The notes below the pieces were generated by a model that saw only the letters and a program-made list of their open reading frames with translations, searched no databases and was not told the DNA's origin. A DNA stretch of 64,000 nucleotides from Mesonia mobilis DSM 19841 (GTDB lineage Bacteria; Bacteroidota; Bacteroidia; Flavobacteriales; Flavobacteriaceae), in contig NZ_AUHX01000001.1 in the NCBI RefSeq assembly GCF_000423405.1, positions 1-64,000 of the forward strand, read 5' to 3'. This document shows positions 18,851 to 26,777 of this stretch, piece after piece. Every line of letters begins with the position of its first letter. Within the stretch, counting starts at the first letter, position 1. A program made the position numbers and the translations under genes.

Positions 18851-20623
18851 TTAATTTGTAGTTGTTGAATCGACTTCCGGTTGATTTATTTCTTGCTGAT
18901 TGGTACCAGTATTCTCTTCTTCTTGGTACCATTCATCATCGGTTTCATAAGAAGTAGGCTCTTCATCATCTTTATAATGATCGCCAGATTTCTCTTCAAA
19001 GAAATGATCATCGTCATCTTTATCTTCTACCGGACAAGTTTTACAAATCGTTTCTTTATGACCAATGGTTAAAAAGTGACCTTCTTGACCTTGTAAAAGA
19101 ATATCGCCATTATAACTATAATTTAAATGATACGAAGCTGTATTTTCTTCCGCTAAAAGTGTGGTGCCTTCTGGTAAATAAAGTACAATCATTATTTCTT
19201 GATCGCTAAACATAGTTTCTGCAGGTGTAGTAAAAAAACCATCTAACGTAAGGGTGTTGTTACTAAAGTTAGTTGAATAGTTGATGGCTGCAGCACGTTC
19301 TTTAGCTACTTGATAACTTTTACCTTCTGCACCTTTGGTAATTTCTAGCTTAGCGACGGTATCTCTGGTAGATTTTACGATAAGTCTAATATCTCTTGAA
19401 TACAGAATTTTTTCTGAATTTTTATCGAATTTAATTTCCATATCGCTGTCTCTTCTTAAAGTATTTCCGTAGAAATTGTCTCCTTGCATTGCTAAAAACA
19501 AAGTATCGTTGGCAGAAATTGGTAAAGTTTTGGTTTCGATCACTTCACCTTCAAAAGCACGTTCGGTAGCTTGTCTTACGCCAAGAAAAGCAATTACAAA
19601 TATCGAAATTAGCCATAAACCTAAAAGTCCTAGTTTTACCGGCGTACCAATAGATCTTAAATTGGTCACCAAGATTTTTAAGCCTAAGATGAATAAGAAA
19701 AAGATAGGAATACCGGCAGCAAAGAAAATAAGTAAACTTCCCAGCCAGATAGGAATCCCGATGTTGGCCATTTCAACATAATCGATCCACGGCGCATCAA
19801 AAAGTCCGAAAGTTCCTACGCTTAATAAGGTAAATAAAAGTCCGATCAAGCCAGATCCTGCAAAAAGTATGATTAAAATACCAATAAACTTTACAAAGAC
19901 TTTTAGTAAAGTAACAACAGCATTTCCTAAACTTTTGAAGAAATTGGTAGCGCCGCTATTTACTTTTTTACCATATTTTTGGTAGTCTACATCTTTCATT
20001 TTATCGGCAACAGAATCAAAACCTTCTTTTACTTTACGTTCGATGTTACTAATATTAATGGGCTCGCCACGCATTTCTAATTTTTCTGCAGTGGTTAACG
20101 CTTCTGGCATAACGATCCAGAAAATTAGGTAAACGAGTAAGAACGTTCCGCTGGTGATAATAGTGGTGATAATAAAAATTATTCTCACCCAAACTGGATC
20201 GATACTAAAGTAATGCCCTAAACCAGAACTTACCCCAGAGATATAAGAATTATCGGGATCGCGGTATAATTTTTTATTTCGCTTCTCGGTTTTTGCTTCG
20301 GTATGTTTAGTATTAGAGTAAGAAGAATGTGATGTTTCTTCATCTTCAAAAATATCGTCATCGACTTTGTAGTCTTCGGGTTGCCCCATAATTTCGATCA
20401 CGGCATCAACTTCTCTCATCCCGATCACTTGCTTATCTGTTTCGCGTTTTTCAGCAAAAAGTTCAGCAATACGCGCTTCTATATCTTGTATAATTTCTTC
20501 ACGACCTTGAGAATCGGTAAACGAATGTTTGATGGCATCGAGATAGTTTTTCAGCTTTAAAAAAGCATCTTCATCGATATGAAAAAATATGCCTGCTAGA
20601 TTTATATTAACTGTCTTGTTCAT
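18851..20623 (-). CDS. PspC-domain multi-pass membrane protein
   Basis: 590 residues. The N-terminal cytoplasmic region (1-115) starts MNKTVNINLAGIFFHIDEDAF. A PspC domain (about 118-178) has LYRDPDNSYISGVSSGLGHYF and two membrane passes. A further set of about four transmembrane helices (around 230-360) is followed by a long soluble C-terminal part ending in an acidic, Asn/Thr-rich tail. PspC proteins act in the phage-shock/envelope-stress response of other bacteria. It overlaps the upstream padR gene by 17 bases, so the two are almost certainly translated together and PadR probably controls the operon. Confidence 0.9.
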   Translation of the reverse strand: MNKTVNINLAGIFFHIDEDAFLKLKNYLDAIKHSFTDSQGREEIIQDIEARIAELFAEKRETDKQVIGMREVDAVIEIMGQPEDYKVDDDIFEDEETSHSSYSNTKHTEAKTEKRNKKLYRDPDNSYISGVSSGLGHYFSIDPVWVRIIFIITTIITSGTFLLVYLIFWIVMPEALTTAEKLEMRGEPINISNIERKVKEGFDSVADKMKDVDYQKYGKKVNSGATNFFKSLGNAVVTLLKVFVKFIGILIILFAGSGLIGLLFTLLSVGTFGLFDAPWIDYVEMANIGIPIWLGSLLIFFAAGIPIFFLFILGLKILVTNLRSIGTPVKLGLLGLWLISIFVIAFLGVRQATERAFEGEVIETKTLPISANDTLFLAMQGDNFYGNTLRRDSDMEIKFDKNSEKILYSRDIRLIVKSTRDTVAKLEITKGAEGKSYQVAKERAAAINYSTNFSNNTLTLDGFFTTPAETMFSDQEIMIVLYLPEGTTLLAEENTASYHLNYSYNGDILLQGQEGHFLTIGHKETICKTCPVEDKDDDDHFFEEKSGDHYKDDEEPTSYETDDEWYQEEENTGTNQQEINQPEVDSTTTN

Positions 20624-20960
20624 CTTGATTAGTTTTTGTCTTGGTTACAATAGAAACTGCATTTTGTAAATTATTCCAGGTATCGGTAAGTTCTGCTAGA
20701 AAATGTTTGCCGGTATCGGTAAGTCCGTAATATTTTCGTGGCGGTCCGCTGGTAGATTCTTCCCAACGGTAACTTAGTAATCCTGCATTTTTTAGTCGGG
20801 TAAGTAGTGGGTAAATTGTACCTTCTACGACCAATAGTTTTGCGTCTTTTAGCGTATCTAAGATTTCTGCTACGTAGGCATCGTTTTCATCTAAAATAGA
20901 TAGAATGCAATACTCTAAAACGCCTTTACGCATTTGCGCTTTGGTGTTTTCAATTTTCAT
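20607..20960 (-). CDS. PadR-family transcriptional regulator
   Basis: 117 residues with the PadR winged helix: MRKGVLEYCILSIL at the N-terminus, AYVAEILDTLKDAKL, then VVEGTIYPLLTRLKNAGLLSYRWEES and the wing GPPRKYYGLTDTGK. It lacks a long C-terminal helical domain, so it belongs to the short PadR type. It overlaps the PspC gene. Its regulatory target is probably this operon, by analogy with PadR-PspC pairs widespread in Bacteroidetes; no operator was identified. Confidence 0.93.
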   Translation of the reverse strand: MKIENTKAQMRKGVLEYCILSILDENDAYVAEILDTLKDAKLLVVEGTIYPLLTRLKNAGLLSYRWEESTSGPPRKYYGLTDTGKHFLAELTDTWNNLQNAVSIVTKTKTNQDEQDS

Positions 20961-21024
20961 AAGGCATTTGTTTTATATGCGTTAAACTGTTCATTTTTTG
21001 ATTGAATTTTTGATGAATGAAATA

Positions 21025-21210
21025 TTAATTGATACAACTATTTTCCAGTTGATGAAGTTGGCAAATAGAAGTTTTTGTGGTAATAGAATCTAGTTGCTGA
21101 TGAGGCGATTCTATTAATTTTGTGTGGTTCGATGGTAGTTTTGTTTTTTTCACTTTTGGTAGCGTGTGCGACAAAACAAGTGCGGCTAAGAATGAAAGTA
21201 AAATATTCAT
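21025..21210 (-). CDS. Small hypothetical exported protein
   Basis: Sixty-one residues with an N-terminal hydrophobic stretch (MNILLSFLAALVLSHTLP) and a polar remainder with two Cys near the C-terminus. It lies 12 bases after the DUF4870 gene and 64 bases before padR in the same direction, so it could be a genuine operon member. There is no recognisable family, and the open frame is short enough to be chance. Confidence 0.4.
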   Translation of the reverse strand: MNILLSFLAALVLSHTLPKVKKTKLPSNHTKLIESPHQQLDSITTKTSICQLHQLENSCIN

Positions 21211-21222
21211 AAGATTGATGGT

Positions 21223-21735
21223 TTAAAGACTGGTTTGAAAGTTTTCTTCTTGAAGATCTTGCTGTTCTTCTGAAGTAAGCTGAATAAAATTGATGGTTAG
21301 TGGGTAACGATAAGCTTTTCCTTCACATGCTCTTACTGCAGCATTGATCACACATAGAATTTCTAAGAAAAATAAACCGATGGTTAAAATAATTACCACG
21401 CCTGCAAAAATCATAAAAGGCATAGTAAAAAGCGGAGAGTGATTACTTATCACCAAATCGTTACCGGCAGAAAAATAAAATTGATCAAGGTTACCTAAAT
21501 TAACTCCTAAAGTTAATAAGCCAAAAATGGCAATACTCGCTAGAACGCTGGCATAAAGAAATAAACTAATCTGAAAGTTTAAACTTCTTTTGGCGTGTGC
21601 ACTCACAAATGGCTTCTCTTTGTGTAAAACCCATATAAAAATTGGTACAAGAAAATTACCTAGCGGAATAAAATACTTACTAAATGCTCCTAAGTGAGCA
21701 ACTGAACTGATTGTTTTTTGATTGATAGATTGCAT
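21223..21735 (-). CDS. DUF4870 (Tic20-like) membrane protein
   Basis: 170 residues with about four transmembrane segments. The N-terminus SVAHLGAFSKYFIPLGNFLVP and the following WVLHKEKPFVSAHAKRSLNFQ are the standard DUF4870 signature. The C-terminus ends in a short Glu/Gln-rich cytoplasmic tail. It is first in the minus-strand cluster running to the PspC genes and has a good Bacteroidetes -7 box 20 bases before its start. The function of the family is not established. Confidence 0.85.
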   Translation of the reverse strand: MQSINQKTISSVAHLGAFSKYFIPLGNFLVPIFIWVLHKEKPFVSAHAKRSLNFQISLFLYASVLASIAIFGLLTLGVNLGNLDQFYFSAGNDLVISNHSPLFTMPFMIFAGVVIILTIGLFFLEILCVINAAVRACEGKAYRYPLTINFIQLTSEEQQDLQEENFQTSL

Positions 21736-21754
21736 AGTAAACTAATTTCTTATG

Positions 21755-21762
21755 CAAATATA
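21755..21762 (-). promoter_or_regulatory. Bacteroidetes-type -7 promoter box for the DUF4870/PadR/PspC cluster
   Basis: On the minus strand the sequence reads TATATTTG, an exact match to TAnnTTTG, ending 19 bases before the DUF4870 start codon. A TTG element on the same strand about 21 bases further upstream (in ATTGCAT, near 21784-21787) could be the -33 box. No other start signal is visible in the 200-base divergent space to the DUF4442 gene. Confidence 0.55.
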
Positions 21763-21935
21763 TATCTAAAAAAAGGTATTATGCAATACAAAGTACTAAA
21801 ATTTAACATTTGCGTAATGCTGAATTATTCATGATTTTCAATTAGCTAGTAAATTAAATACAGTATTTATAGGCAATTACGTGATGATCTTAATTAATTT
21901 ACTAACTTTAGAAATGCGTAAAATTTTTTTGATAA

Positions 21936-22391
21936 ATGGAATTAACACCAAAAAAGATAAACCTGTTTACCATGATGAAGTTGCCATCAGCATGGTTTTG
22001 TGGAGTTCGATTAAAAAGTATTTCTGCTGAAAAAGCGACGGTAAATGTAAAACATCGGTGGATCAATCAAAACCCATTTAACTCGATGTATTTTGCCGTA
22101 CAAGCGATGGCAGCAGAATTATCGACCGGTGCGTTAGTGATGCAAGCTATACAAGAAACAGATCATAAAATATCGATGCTCGTAGCAGAAAACAATGCCA
22201 GTTTTTCTAAAAAAGCCAAAGGAAAAATTACTTTTGAATGTCTTGATGGGAACTTAATTGCTGAAGCGATAAAAAAATCTATTCAAACTAAAGAAGGACA
22301 AACCTGTTGGATGAAATCGATAGGGAAAAATGAAGATGGAGTAGTAGTCTCTGAGTTTAATTTTATGTGGACTGTAAAATTGAAGTCTTAA
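21936..22391 (+). CDS. DUF4442 hotdog-fold protein (possible acyl-CoA thioesterase)
   Basis: 151 residues. The central KHRWINQNPFNSMYFAVQAMAAELSTG matches the conserved Asn-Pro-xx-Ser/Thr region of DUF4442 hotdog proteins, which are related to PaaI-type thioesterases. There is no signal peptide, so it is probably a cytoplasmic enzyme on an acyl-thioester; the substrate is unknown. It is monocistronic and divergent from the DUF4870 cluster. Confidence 0.8.
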   Translation: MELTPKKINLFTMMKLPSAWFCGVRLKSISAEKATVNVKHRWINQNPFNSMYFAVQAMAAELSTGALVMQAIQETDHKISMLVAENNASFSKKAKGKITFECLDGNLIAEAIKKSIQTKEGQTCWMKSIGKNEDGVVVSEFNFMWTVKLKS

Positions 22392-22560
22392 ATTTGAAGA
22401 TATTTTAATATTAAGTAACGATTAGTTTAATAAAATGTGAACTTGATAAATTTAACTTATTTTATTGCTGAATATTCAAATAATTTGTAAATTAGGCAGG
22501 AATTAAAAAATAGCGCCTATAACCAACTCTACTTAAACTAACTTTAAACTATTCAAATTT

Positions 22561-22755
22561 ATGGCAAGAGCGATGTTTGAATACACTAAAGAAATTTTAA
22601 CCAAAGTAAGTTTCGATGTTTCTTTATTCTGTAAAGAAGTACAAAAGGCCATCAATCGCTTACTACCTTATGAACTTGAGGAATTAAAACTCTTTATTGT
22701 ATTTTTATCGAAGCAAAACCCTCACCTTATCGCAAGTCTAACTTATTTAAAATAA
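22561..22755 (+). CDS. Small conserved-looking cytoplasmic protein, function unknown
   Basis: Sixty-four residues starting MARAMFEYTKEILTKVSFD, predicted all-helical with amphipathic segments (FCKEVQKAINRLLPYELEELK). It has its own 170-base leader and a strong terminator 5 bases after the stop, which argues for a real, separately transcribed gene. It resembles small proteins that I recall as common in flavobacterial genomes, but no function is known. No transmembrane segment or metal site is seen. Confidence 0.75.
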   Translation: MARAMFEYTKEILTKVSFDVSLFCKEVQKAINRLLPYELEELKLFIVFLSKQNPHLIASLTYLK

Positions 22756-22760
22756 CTTAA

Positions 22761-22795
22761 AAAAGCCGCTTTTCTCAAAGCGGCTTTTGTTTTTT
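22761..22795. terminator. Terminator after the 64-residue gene
   Basis: Arms AAAAGCCGCTTT (22761-22772) and AAAGCGGCTTTT (22777-22788) surround the loop TCTC, with a following T-rich run to 22795. It lies between two convergent genes and can serve both. Confidence 0.9.
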
Positions 22796-22809
22796 ATAAT
22801 GATATTCAA

Positions 22810-23754
22810 TTAGTTTTTCTGCTGCAGCGGGCTAACAATTTTTACATTATTAAAAGCTACCGCTCCGCGTACTACGCCAGAAATAATTTGTTGTAGCGCT
22901 TCTATAATCTGCATTTTTAATTCACTTTTGTTATAGATCAAGCTTACTTCTCGAGCAGGAGAAGGTTCTTCAAACATTCTAAGGTTGTTACTTTCTTTTT
23001 CAGGTAATTCTAAGGTATGTAAATAGGGCAGAAGCGTCATTCCTAAACCTTCATTAGCCAACTTGATGAGTGTTTCAAAACTTCCACTTTCTAACTGAAA
23101 ACTTGCATTGTCGGTATCTTTATTGGTTTTACAGATGTTTAGAATTCCTTCTTTAAAACAATGACCGTCTTCTAATAATAAAATATCATCTACATCTAAT
23201 TCTTCGGGCTTAATTTTTTGCTCTTTCGACAAACGATGTCCCGGTGGAGTGTAAGCTACAAAAGGTTCGTAATATAAAACACGTTCTTTAATGGTTTCGT
23301 GTTCTAAAGGCGTAGCGGCAATGGCAGCATCTAAATGACCGTCTTGCAATTTTTCAATGATCGCTTCGGTATGTAATTCTTCAATTTTAAGCTTTACTTT
23401 CGGATATTTTTTAATGAAATTGGTCAAGAACATTGGTAATAATGTTGGCATAATGGTCGGGATAATCCCTAACCTAAATTCACCACCAATAAAACCTTTT
23501 TGTTGATCTACAATATCTTGAATACGATCACTTTCATTAACAATATTTCTTGCCTGAAATACAATTTTCTTCCCAACTTCAGTAAGTTCAATAGGTTTTT
23601 TGCTACGATCGAAAATTTGTACTTCTAATTCTTCTTCCAGCTTTTGTATTTGCATACTTAACGTAGGTTGAGTAACAAATACTTTTTGCGCAGCTTTCGT
23701 AAAGTTTTGATGCTCAGCGACGGCTAATACGTAATGTAACTGAGTTATAGTCAT
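22810..23754 (-). CDS. oxyR: OxyR-type hydrogen-peroxide-responsive LysR regulator
   Basis: 314 residues. The N-terminal winged HTH has NFTKAAQKVFVTQPTLSMQIQKLE, followed by the substrate-binding fold. The redox segment LLLEDGHCFKEGILNIC carries two Cys at residues 199 and 208, the same numbering and spacing as the disulfide pair of E. coli OxyR, so it should sense peroxide by disulfide formation. Targets would be catalase or alkyl hydroperoxide reductase genes, none of which are in the window. A -7 box lies 20 bases upstream of the start. Confidence 0.93.
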   Translation of the reverse strand: MTITQLHYVLAVAEHQNFTKAAQKVFVTQPTLSMQIQKLEEELEVQIFDRSKKPIELTEVGKKIVFQARNIVNESDRIQDIVDQQKGFIGGEFRLGIIPTIMPTLLPMFLTNFIKKYPKVKLKIEELHTEAIIEKLQDGHLDAAIAATPLEHETIKERVLYYEPFVAYTPPGHRLSKEQKIKPEELDVDDILLLEDGHCFKEGILNICKTNKDTDNASFQLESGSFETLIKLANEGLGMTLLPYLHTLELPEKESNNLRMFEEPSPAREVSLIYNKSELKMQIIEALQQIISGVVRGAVAFNNVKIVSPLQQKN

Positions 23755-23774
23755 AACTATTTGTTTTTTAAATG

Positions 23775-23782
23775 CAAATATA
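23775..23782 (-). promoter_or_regulatory. -7 promoter box of oxyR
   Basis: The minus strand reads TATATTTG, an exact TAnnTTTG, starting 28 bases before the oxyR start codon. No matching TTTG is found at 19-21 bases, so the -33 element is weak, which would fit a regulated or weak promoter. Three CTAT strings (23783-23786, 23789-23792, 23802-23805) are clustered just upstream and could belong to an autoregulatory site, but the classical OxyR spacing is not met. Confidence 0.45.
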
Positions 23783-23873
23783 CTATAACTATCAAATAAA
23801 TCTATTAAAAATTTGTGAAATATAAAAGTCAGAATTTTTAGATCCTGACTTATATAATTGTTTGAAATTCAGT

Positions 23874-24284
23874 TTAAAATCGTATCGAGATGGTATTGTT
23901 TTCTTCGGTAAGCTGAAACTTTGCGTCGTCCCATCTTGGCGGTCCGTAAAGCATTGGGTTGTTAGAAACGCCGTAATCTTCAGCAGGCATTCCGCTAGGT
24001 TCAAAATCCATTTTTTGATTTCCGTTAGCATCGTGAAAGCAAGAAATACCATATTCGCCAACAGGAACATCTTTAAAAACAACCGTTGCCTTGCCGTCGT
24101 TAATTTTTACTTGTTGCGAGTAATAGGGTTTTGTTTTTAAGAAATCATCTTCGGTGTACATTCCTAAAATTAGCTGACCTTCATCGTTAGCAATATTTTC
24201 TACTTCAATGGTAATGGTAGTAGTTTCTTGTGCTAAAACAAATTTACCTAAGGCAAGCATCACACAAATTAGAACAGTTTTCAT
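23874..24284 (-). CDS. DUF2141 secreted protein
   Basis: 136 residues with a signal peptide (cleavage near VLAQ) and a beta-sandwich-like DUF2141 domain. Typical features are ITIEVENIANDEGQLILGMY, a central VFKDVPVGEYGISCFHDANGN with the conserved FHDxNxN, and a C-terminal GPPRWDDAKF. The fold resembles transthyretin/carboxypeptidase-regulatory modules. It is probably periplasmic; function is unknown. It lies upstream of oxyR in the same direction with a 119-base gap containing the oxyR promoter. Confidence 0.85.
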   Translation of the reverse strand: MKTVLICVMLALGKFVLAQETTTITIEVENIANDEGQLILGMYTEDDFLKTKPYYSQQVKINDGKATVVFKDVPVGEYGISCFHDANGNQKMDFEPSGMPAEDYGVSNNPMLYGPPRWDDAKFQLTEENNTISIRF

Positions 24285-24391
24285 CGTTTAAAATATTTAG
24301 TGGTTAATAACGATGTAAAGAAACTTCAACTTCATTTAAATAAAGAATAAGAGTTTCTCAACTGTAATTTAATACTGCTGAATTGTAATTT

Positions 24392-25723
24392 TTAAAGTAA
24401 ACCTCTCGATTTTACTTCTAAATACTTGTTGATCGTATTGATCGTAAGATTTTTAGGAGTGGTAAGAACCGTTTGAATACCGTGTCGCTGAAGCTCATTT
24501 ACCATAATTTGCTTATCGTTCTTAAACTGTCGCGCCACCGTTTGTTCGGTAATCTCAAAAACATTTTCTGTTTCTTTTTCGATCAAATCTTCTAATTCGG
24601 TGTTTTTAAAGAATACGACCACCAATAAATGTTTACGATTTAAAGCTTTTAAATAAGGAAGCTGTCTTCTTAATGACGAAATATGCTCAAAATTGGTGTA
24701 AAGCATTAACATACTTCTATGCGTAATTTTTCTTTTGGTATATGCATATAACGTACCAAAATCACTGTCTAAAAACTTCGTATCGATACTGTATAGCGAC
24801 TCTAAAATGGTTTGTAAATGCGTTTTTTTACTAGAGGAAGCTAAAAATTTCTGAATTGTATTAGAGAAAGTAAGCAACCCGACTTTGTCATTTTTTTTCA
24901 GCGCAATATTAGAAAATGCCAGACTACTATTAATTGCATAATCTAATAGTTTTAGACCTTCAAAAGGCATCTTCATTACTCGGCTGGTGTCGATAATCGA
25001 GTAAATAGGTTGCGATTTTTCATCTTGGTATTGGTTTACCATTAAATCGCGATGTTTTGCCGTCGCCTTCCAGTTAATGGTTCTAATATCGTCGCCTAAA
25101 ACATATTCTTTAATTTGTTCAAACTCCATCGTATGACCAATACGTCTCACTTTTTTTAAGCCGGTCATTGTTACGCGACGATCCATTGCTAGAAAGTCGT
25201 ATTTCTTCATCTGAATAAAAGAAGGATACACTTTTACCGATTGATCTTTGTTGAATTTGAATCTTCTCTTTGTTAGCTTCAACCCAAATTTTACATAGCA
25301 ATTTAAACTTCCGAAGGTATAAACACCACGTTCTACCGGTCGCAATAAATAGGTAAATAAAGTTTCTTCTTTTGCTGAAATTGAAATTTTCTTTAAAAAA
25401 TCTCTTTTTTGAAACTGAATAGGAATCTCATCGATCACTTCAATCTCGGTGTTGAAGCTATATTTGCTCGCTAAATTAATGATCACTTCATTTTCATCAC
25501 TATTCGAAAATTTTTCAGCCAGCACGCGATCGCCCGATAAACCATTGGTTTTAAAAAGGGCAACAATTTCTGCAAATACAATTACCACAAAAGCAATCAC
25601 CAATAACCAGATGTACGGATAAATGGGTTTTGCCCAATAGGAAAGCAAAAATAGGGCTGCGAAGCCAAAAAGCGCATAAAAAAAGCGCTCGCTAAAGTAT
25701 AGTGATTTAATGAGCTTGATCAA
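24392..25723 (-). CDS. DUF58 / von Willebrand-like protein, MoxR partner
   Basis: 443 residues with two N-terminal transmembrane helices (about 14-55), a beta-rich middle and the DUF58 core including EYVLGDDIRTINWKATAKH and SIIDTSRVM, the MIDAS-like start of a vWA fold. DUF58 proteins work with MoxR ATPases in envelope-associated assembly or stress tolerance; the Bacteroides bat system is the relative. It is the last gene of the tightly packed cluster, 1 base after moxR. Confidence 0.9.
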   Translation of the reverse strand: MIKLIKSLYFSERFFYALFGFAALFLLSYWAKPIYPYIWLLVIAFVVIVFAEIVALFKTNGLSGDRVLAEKFSNSDENEVIINLASKYSFNTEIEVIDEIPIQFQKRDFLKKISISAKEETLFTYLLRPVERGVYTFGSLNCYVKFGLKLTKRRFKFNKDQSVKVYPSFIQMKKYDFLAMDRRVTMTGLKKVRRIGHTMEFEQIKEYVLGDDIRTINWKATAKHRDLMVNQYQDEKSQPIYSIIDTSRVMKMPFEGLKLLDYAINSSLAFSNIALKKNDKVGLLTFSNTIQKFLASSSKKTHLQTILESLYSIDTKFLDSDFGTLYAYTKRKITHRSMLMLYTNFEHISSLRRQLPYLKALNRKHLLVVVFFKNTELEDLIEKETENVFEITEQTVARQFKNDKQIMVNELQRHGIQTVLTTPKNLTINTINKYLEVKSRGLL

Positions 25724-25724
25724 A

Positions 25725-26777
25725 TTACCTTGGGATTTCGATAGATTTTACAATCATTTCAATCACATTTTCGGTACTCATTCCTTCCATTTCTTTGTCT
25801 GGTGTTAAAATGATACGATGCCCAAGTACCGGATTTAATGATTTTTGAACATCTTCCGGAGTTACAAAATCTCTACCGTTAATTGCCGCAAAAGCCTTTG
25901 CAGCATTCATAATGGCGATCGATGCTCTTGGTGAACCTCCTAAAAATAAATGCGGATGATTTCTTGTTTTGGTAACGATTTGCGCGATGTAATTAATGAT
26001 CTTTTCTTCAATTACGATCTCGTGAATTTGCGTTCTGTATTTGTTCAGCAATGCCGGCGTGATCACGGCTTCAATTAAATCGGTCGGATTTTTCTGTTTG
26101 CGCTCGTGATGCGATTGTAAGATCATCACTTCTTCTTCAATCGAAGGATAATCTACTTTTATTTTGAAAATAAAACGGTCTAATTGTGCTTCTGGTAAAG
26201 CATAAGTTCCTTCTTGTTCTACCGGGTTTTGCGTGGCCAAGACCATAAATGGCGGTTGCATTTTATGTTCTTTACCGTCGATGGTAACTTGGCGTTCTTC
26301 CATCACTTCAAAAAGTGCGGCTTGCGTTTTTGCCGGCGCTCGGTTAATCTCATCGATCAAAACAATGTTTGAGAAAATAGGTCCGGGTTTAAATTCAAAC
26401 TCAGAAGAATTTGCGTTTAAGATCGAAGTTCCTAACACGTCGCTCGGCATAAGATCTGGTGTAAATTGAATTCGGCTAAATTCAGTTTTAATCGACTTAG
26501 CGAATAATTTGGCAGTAACCGTTTTGGCAATCCCGGGAACTCCTTCAATAAGAACGTGACCATCGGCTAAAAGTCCAACGATAAGCAATTCAACAAAATC
26601 TTTTTGCCCAACAATTACTTTCGATAGATTGTCTTTTAGTTGGGTTACGGCAGCTTTTAATTCATCTAAAGGAATGCGACTATTAAAACTTATATCTTGA
26701 TTTTCTTCTGTTGAAGAAGTATTTTCTATGGGTTGCATTGGTTCTTGTGAGAACTCTTTTTCCTGTTCATTTTCCAT
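25725..26777 (-). CDS. moxR: MoxR-family AAA+ ATPase
   Basis: 350 residues of a cytoplasmic chaperone-like ATPase. Walker A is GVPGIAKTVTAK, Walker B VLIDEINRAPAKTQAALFE, with sensor 1 ATQNPVEQEGTYALPEAQLDRF. An acidic Gln/Glu-rich N-terminal extension of about 30 residues precedes the core. It overlaps the upstream DUF4350 gene by 1 base and is 1 base from the DUF58 gene, a standard MoxR-DUF58 pairing. Confidence 0.95.
   Translation of the reverse strand: MENEQEKEFSQEPMQPIENTSSTEENQDISFNSRIPLDELKAAVTQLKDNLSKVIVGQKDFVELLIVGLLADGHVLIEGVPGIAKTVTAKLFAKSIKTEFSRIQFTPDLMPSDVLGTSILNANSSEFEFKPGPIFSNIVLIDEINRAPAKTQAALFEVMEERQVTIDGKEHKMQPPFMVLATQNPVEQEGTYALPEAQLDRFIFKIKVDYPSIEEEVMILQSHHERKQKNPTDLIEAVITPALLNKYRTQIHEIVIEEKIINYIAQIVTKTRNHPHLFLGGSPRASIAIMNAAKAFAAINGRDFVTPEDVQKSLNPVLGHRIILTPDKEMEGMSTENVIEMIVKSIEIPR

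Noticed and set aside
23792-24140. Overlapping frames on both strands around the DUF2141 gene
   Set aside because: Both are out of frame with the DUF2141 gene, which has a signal peptide and family motifs.
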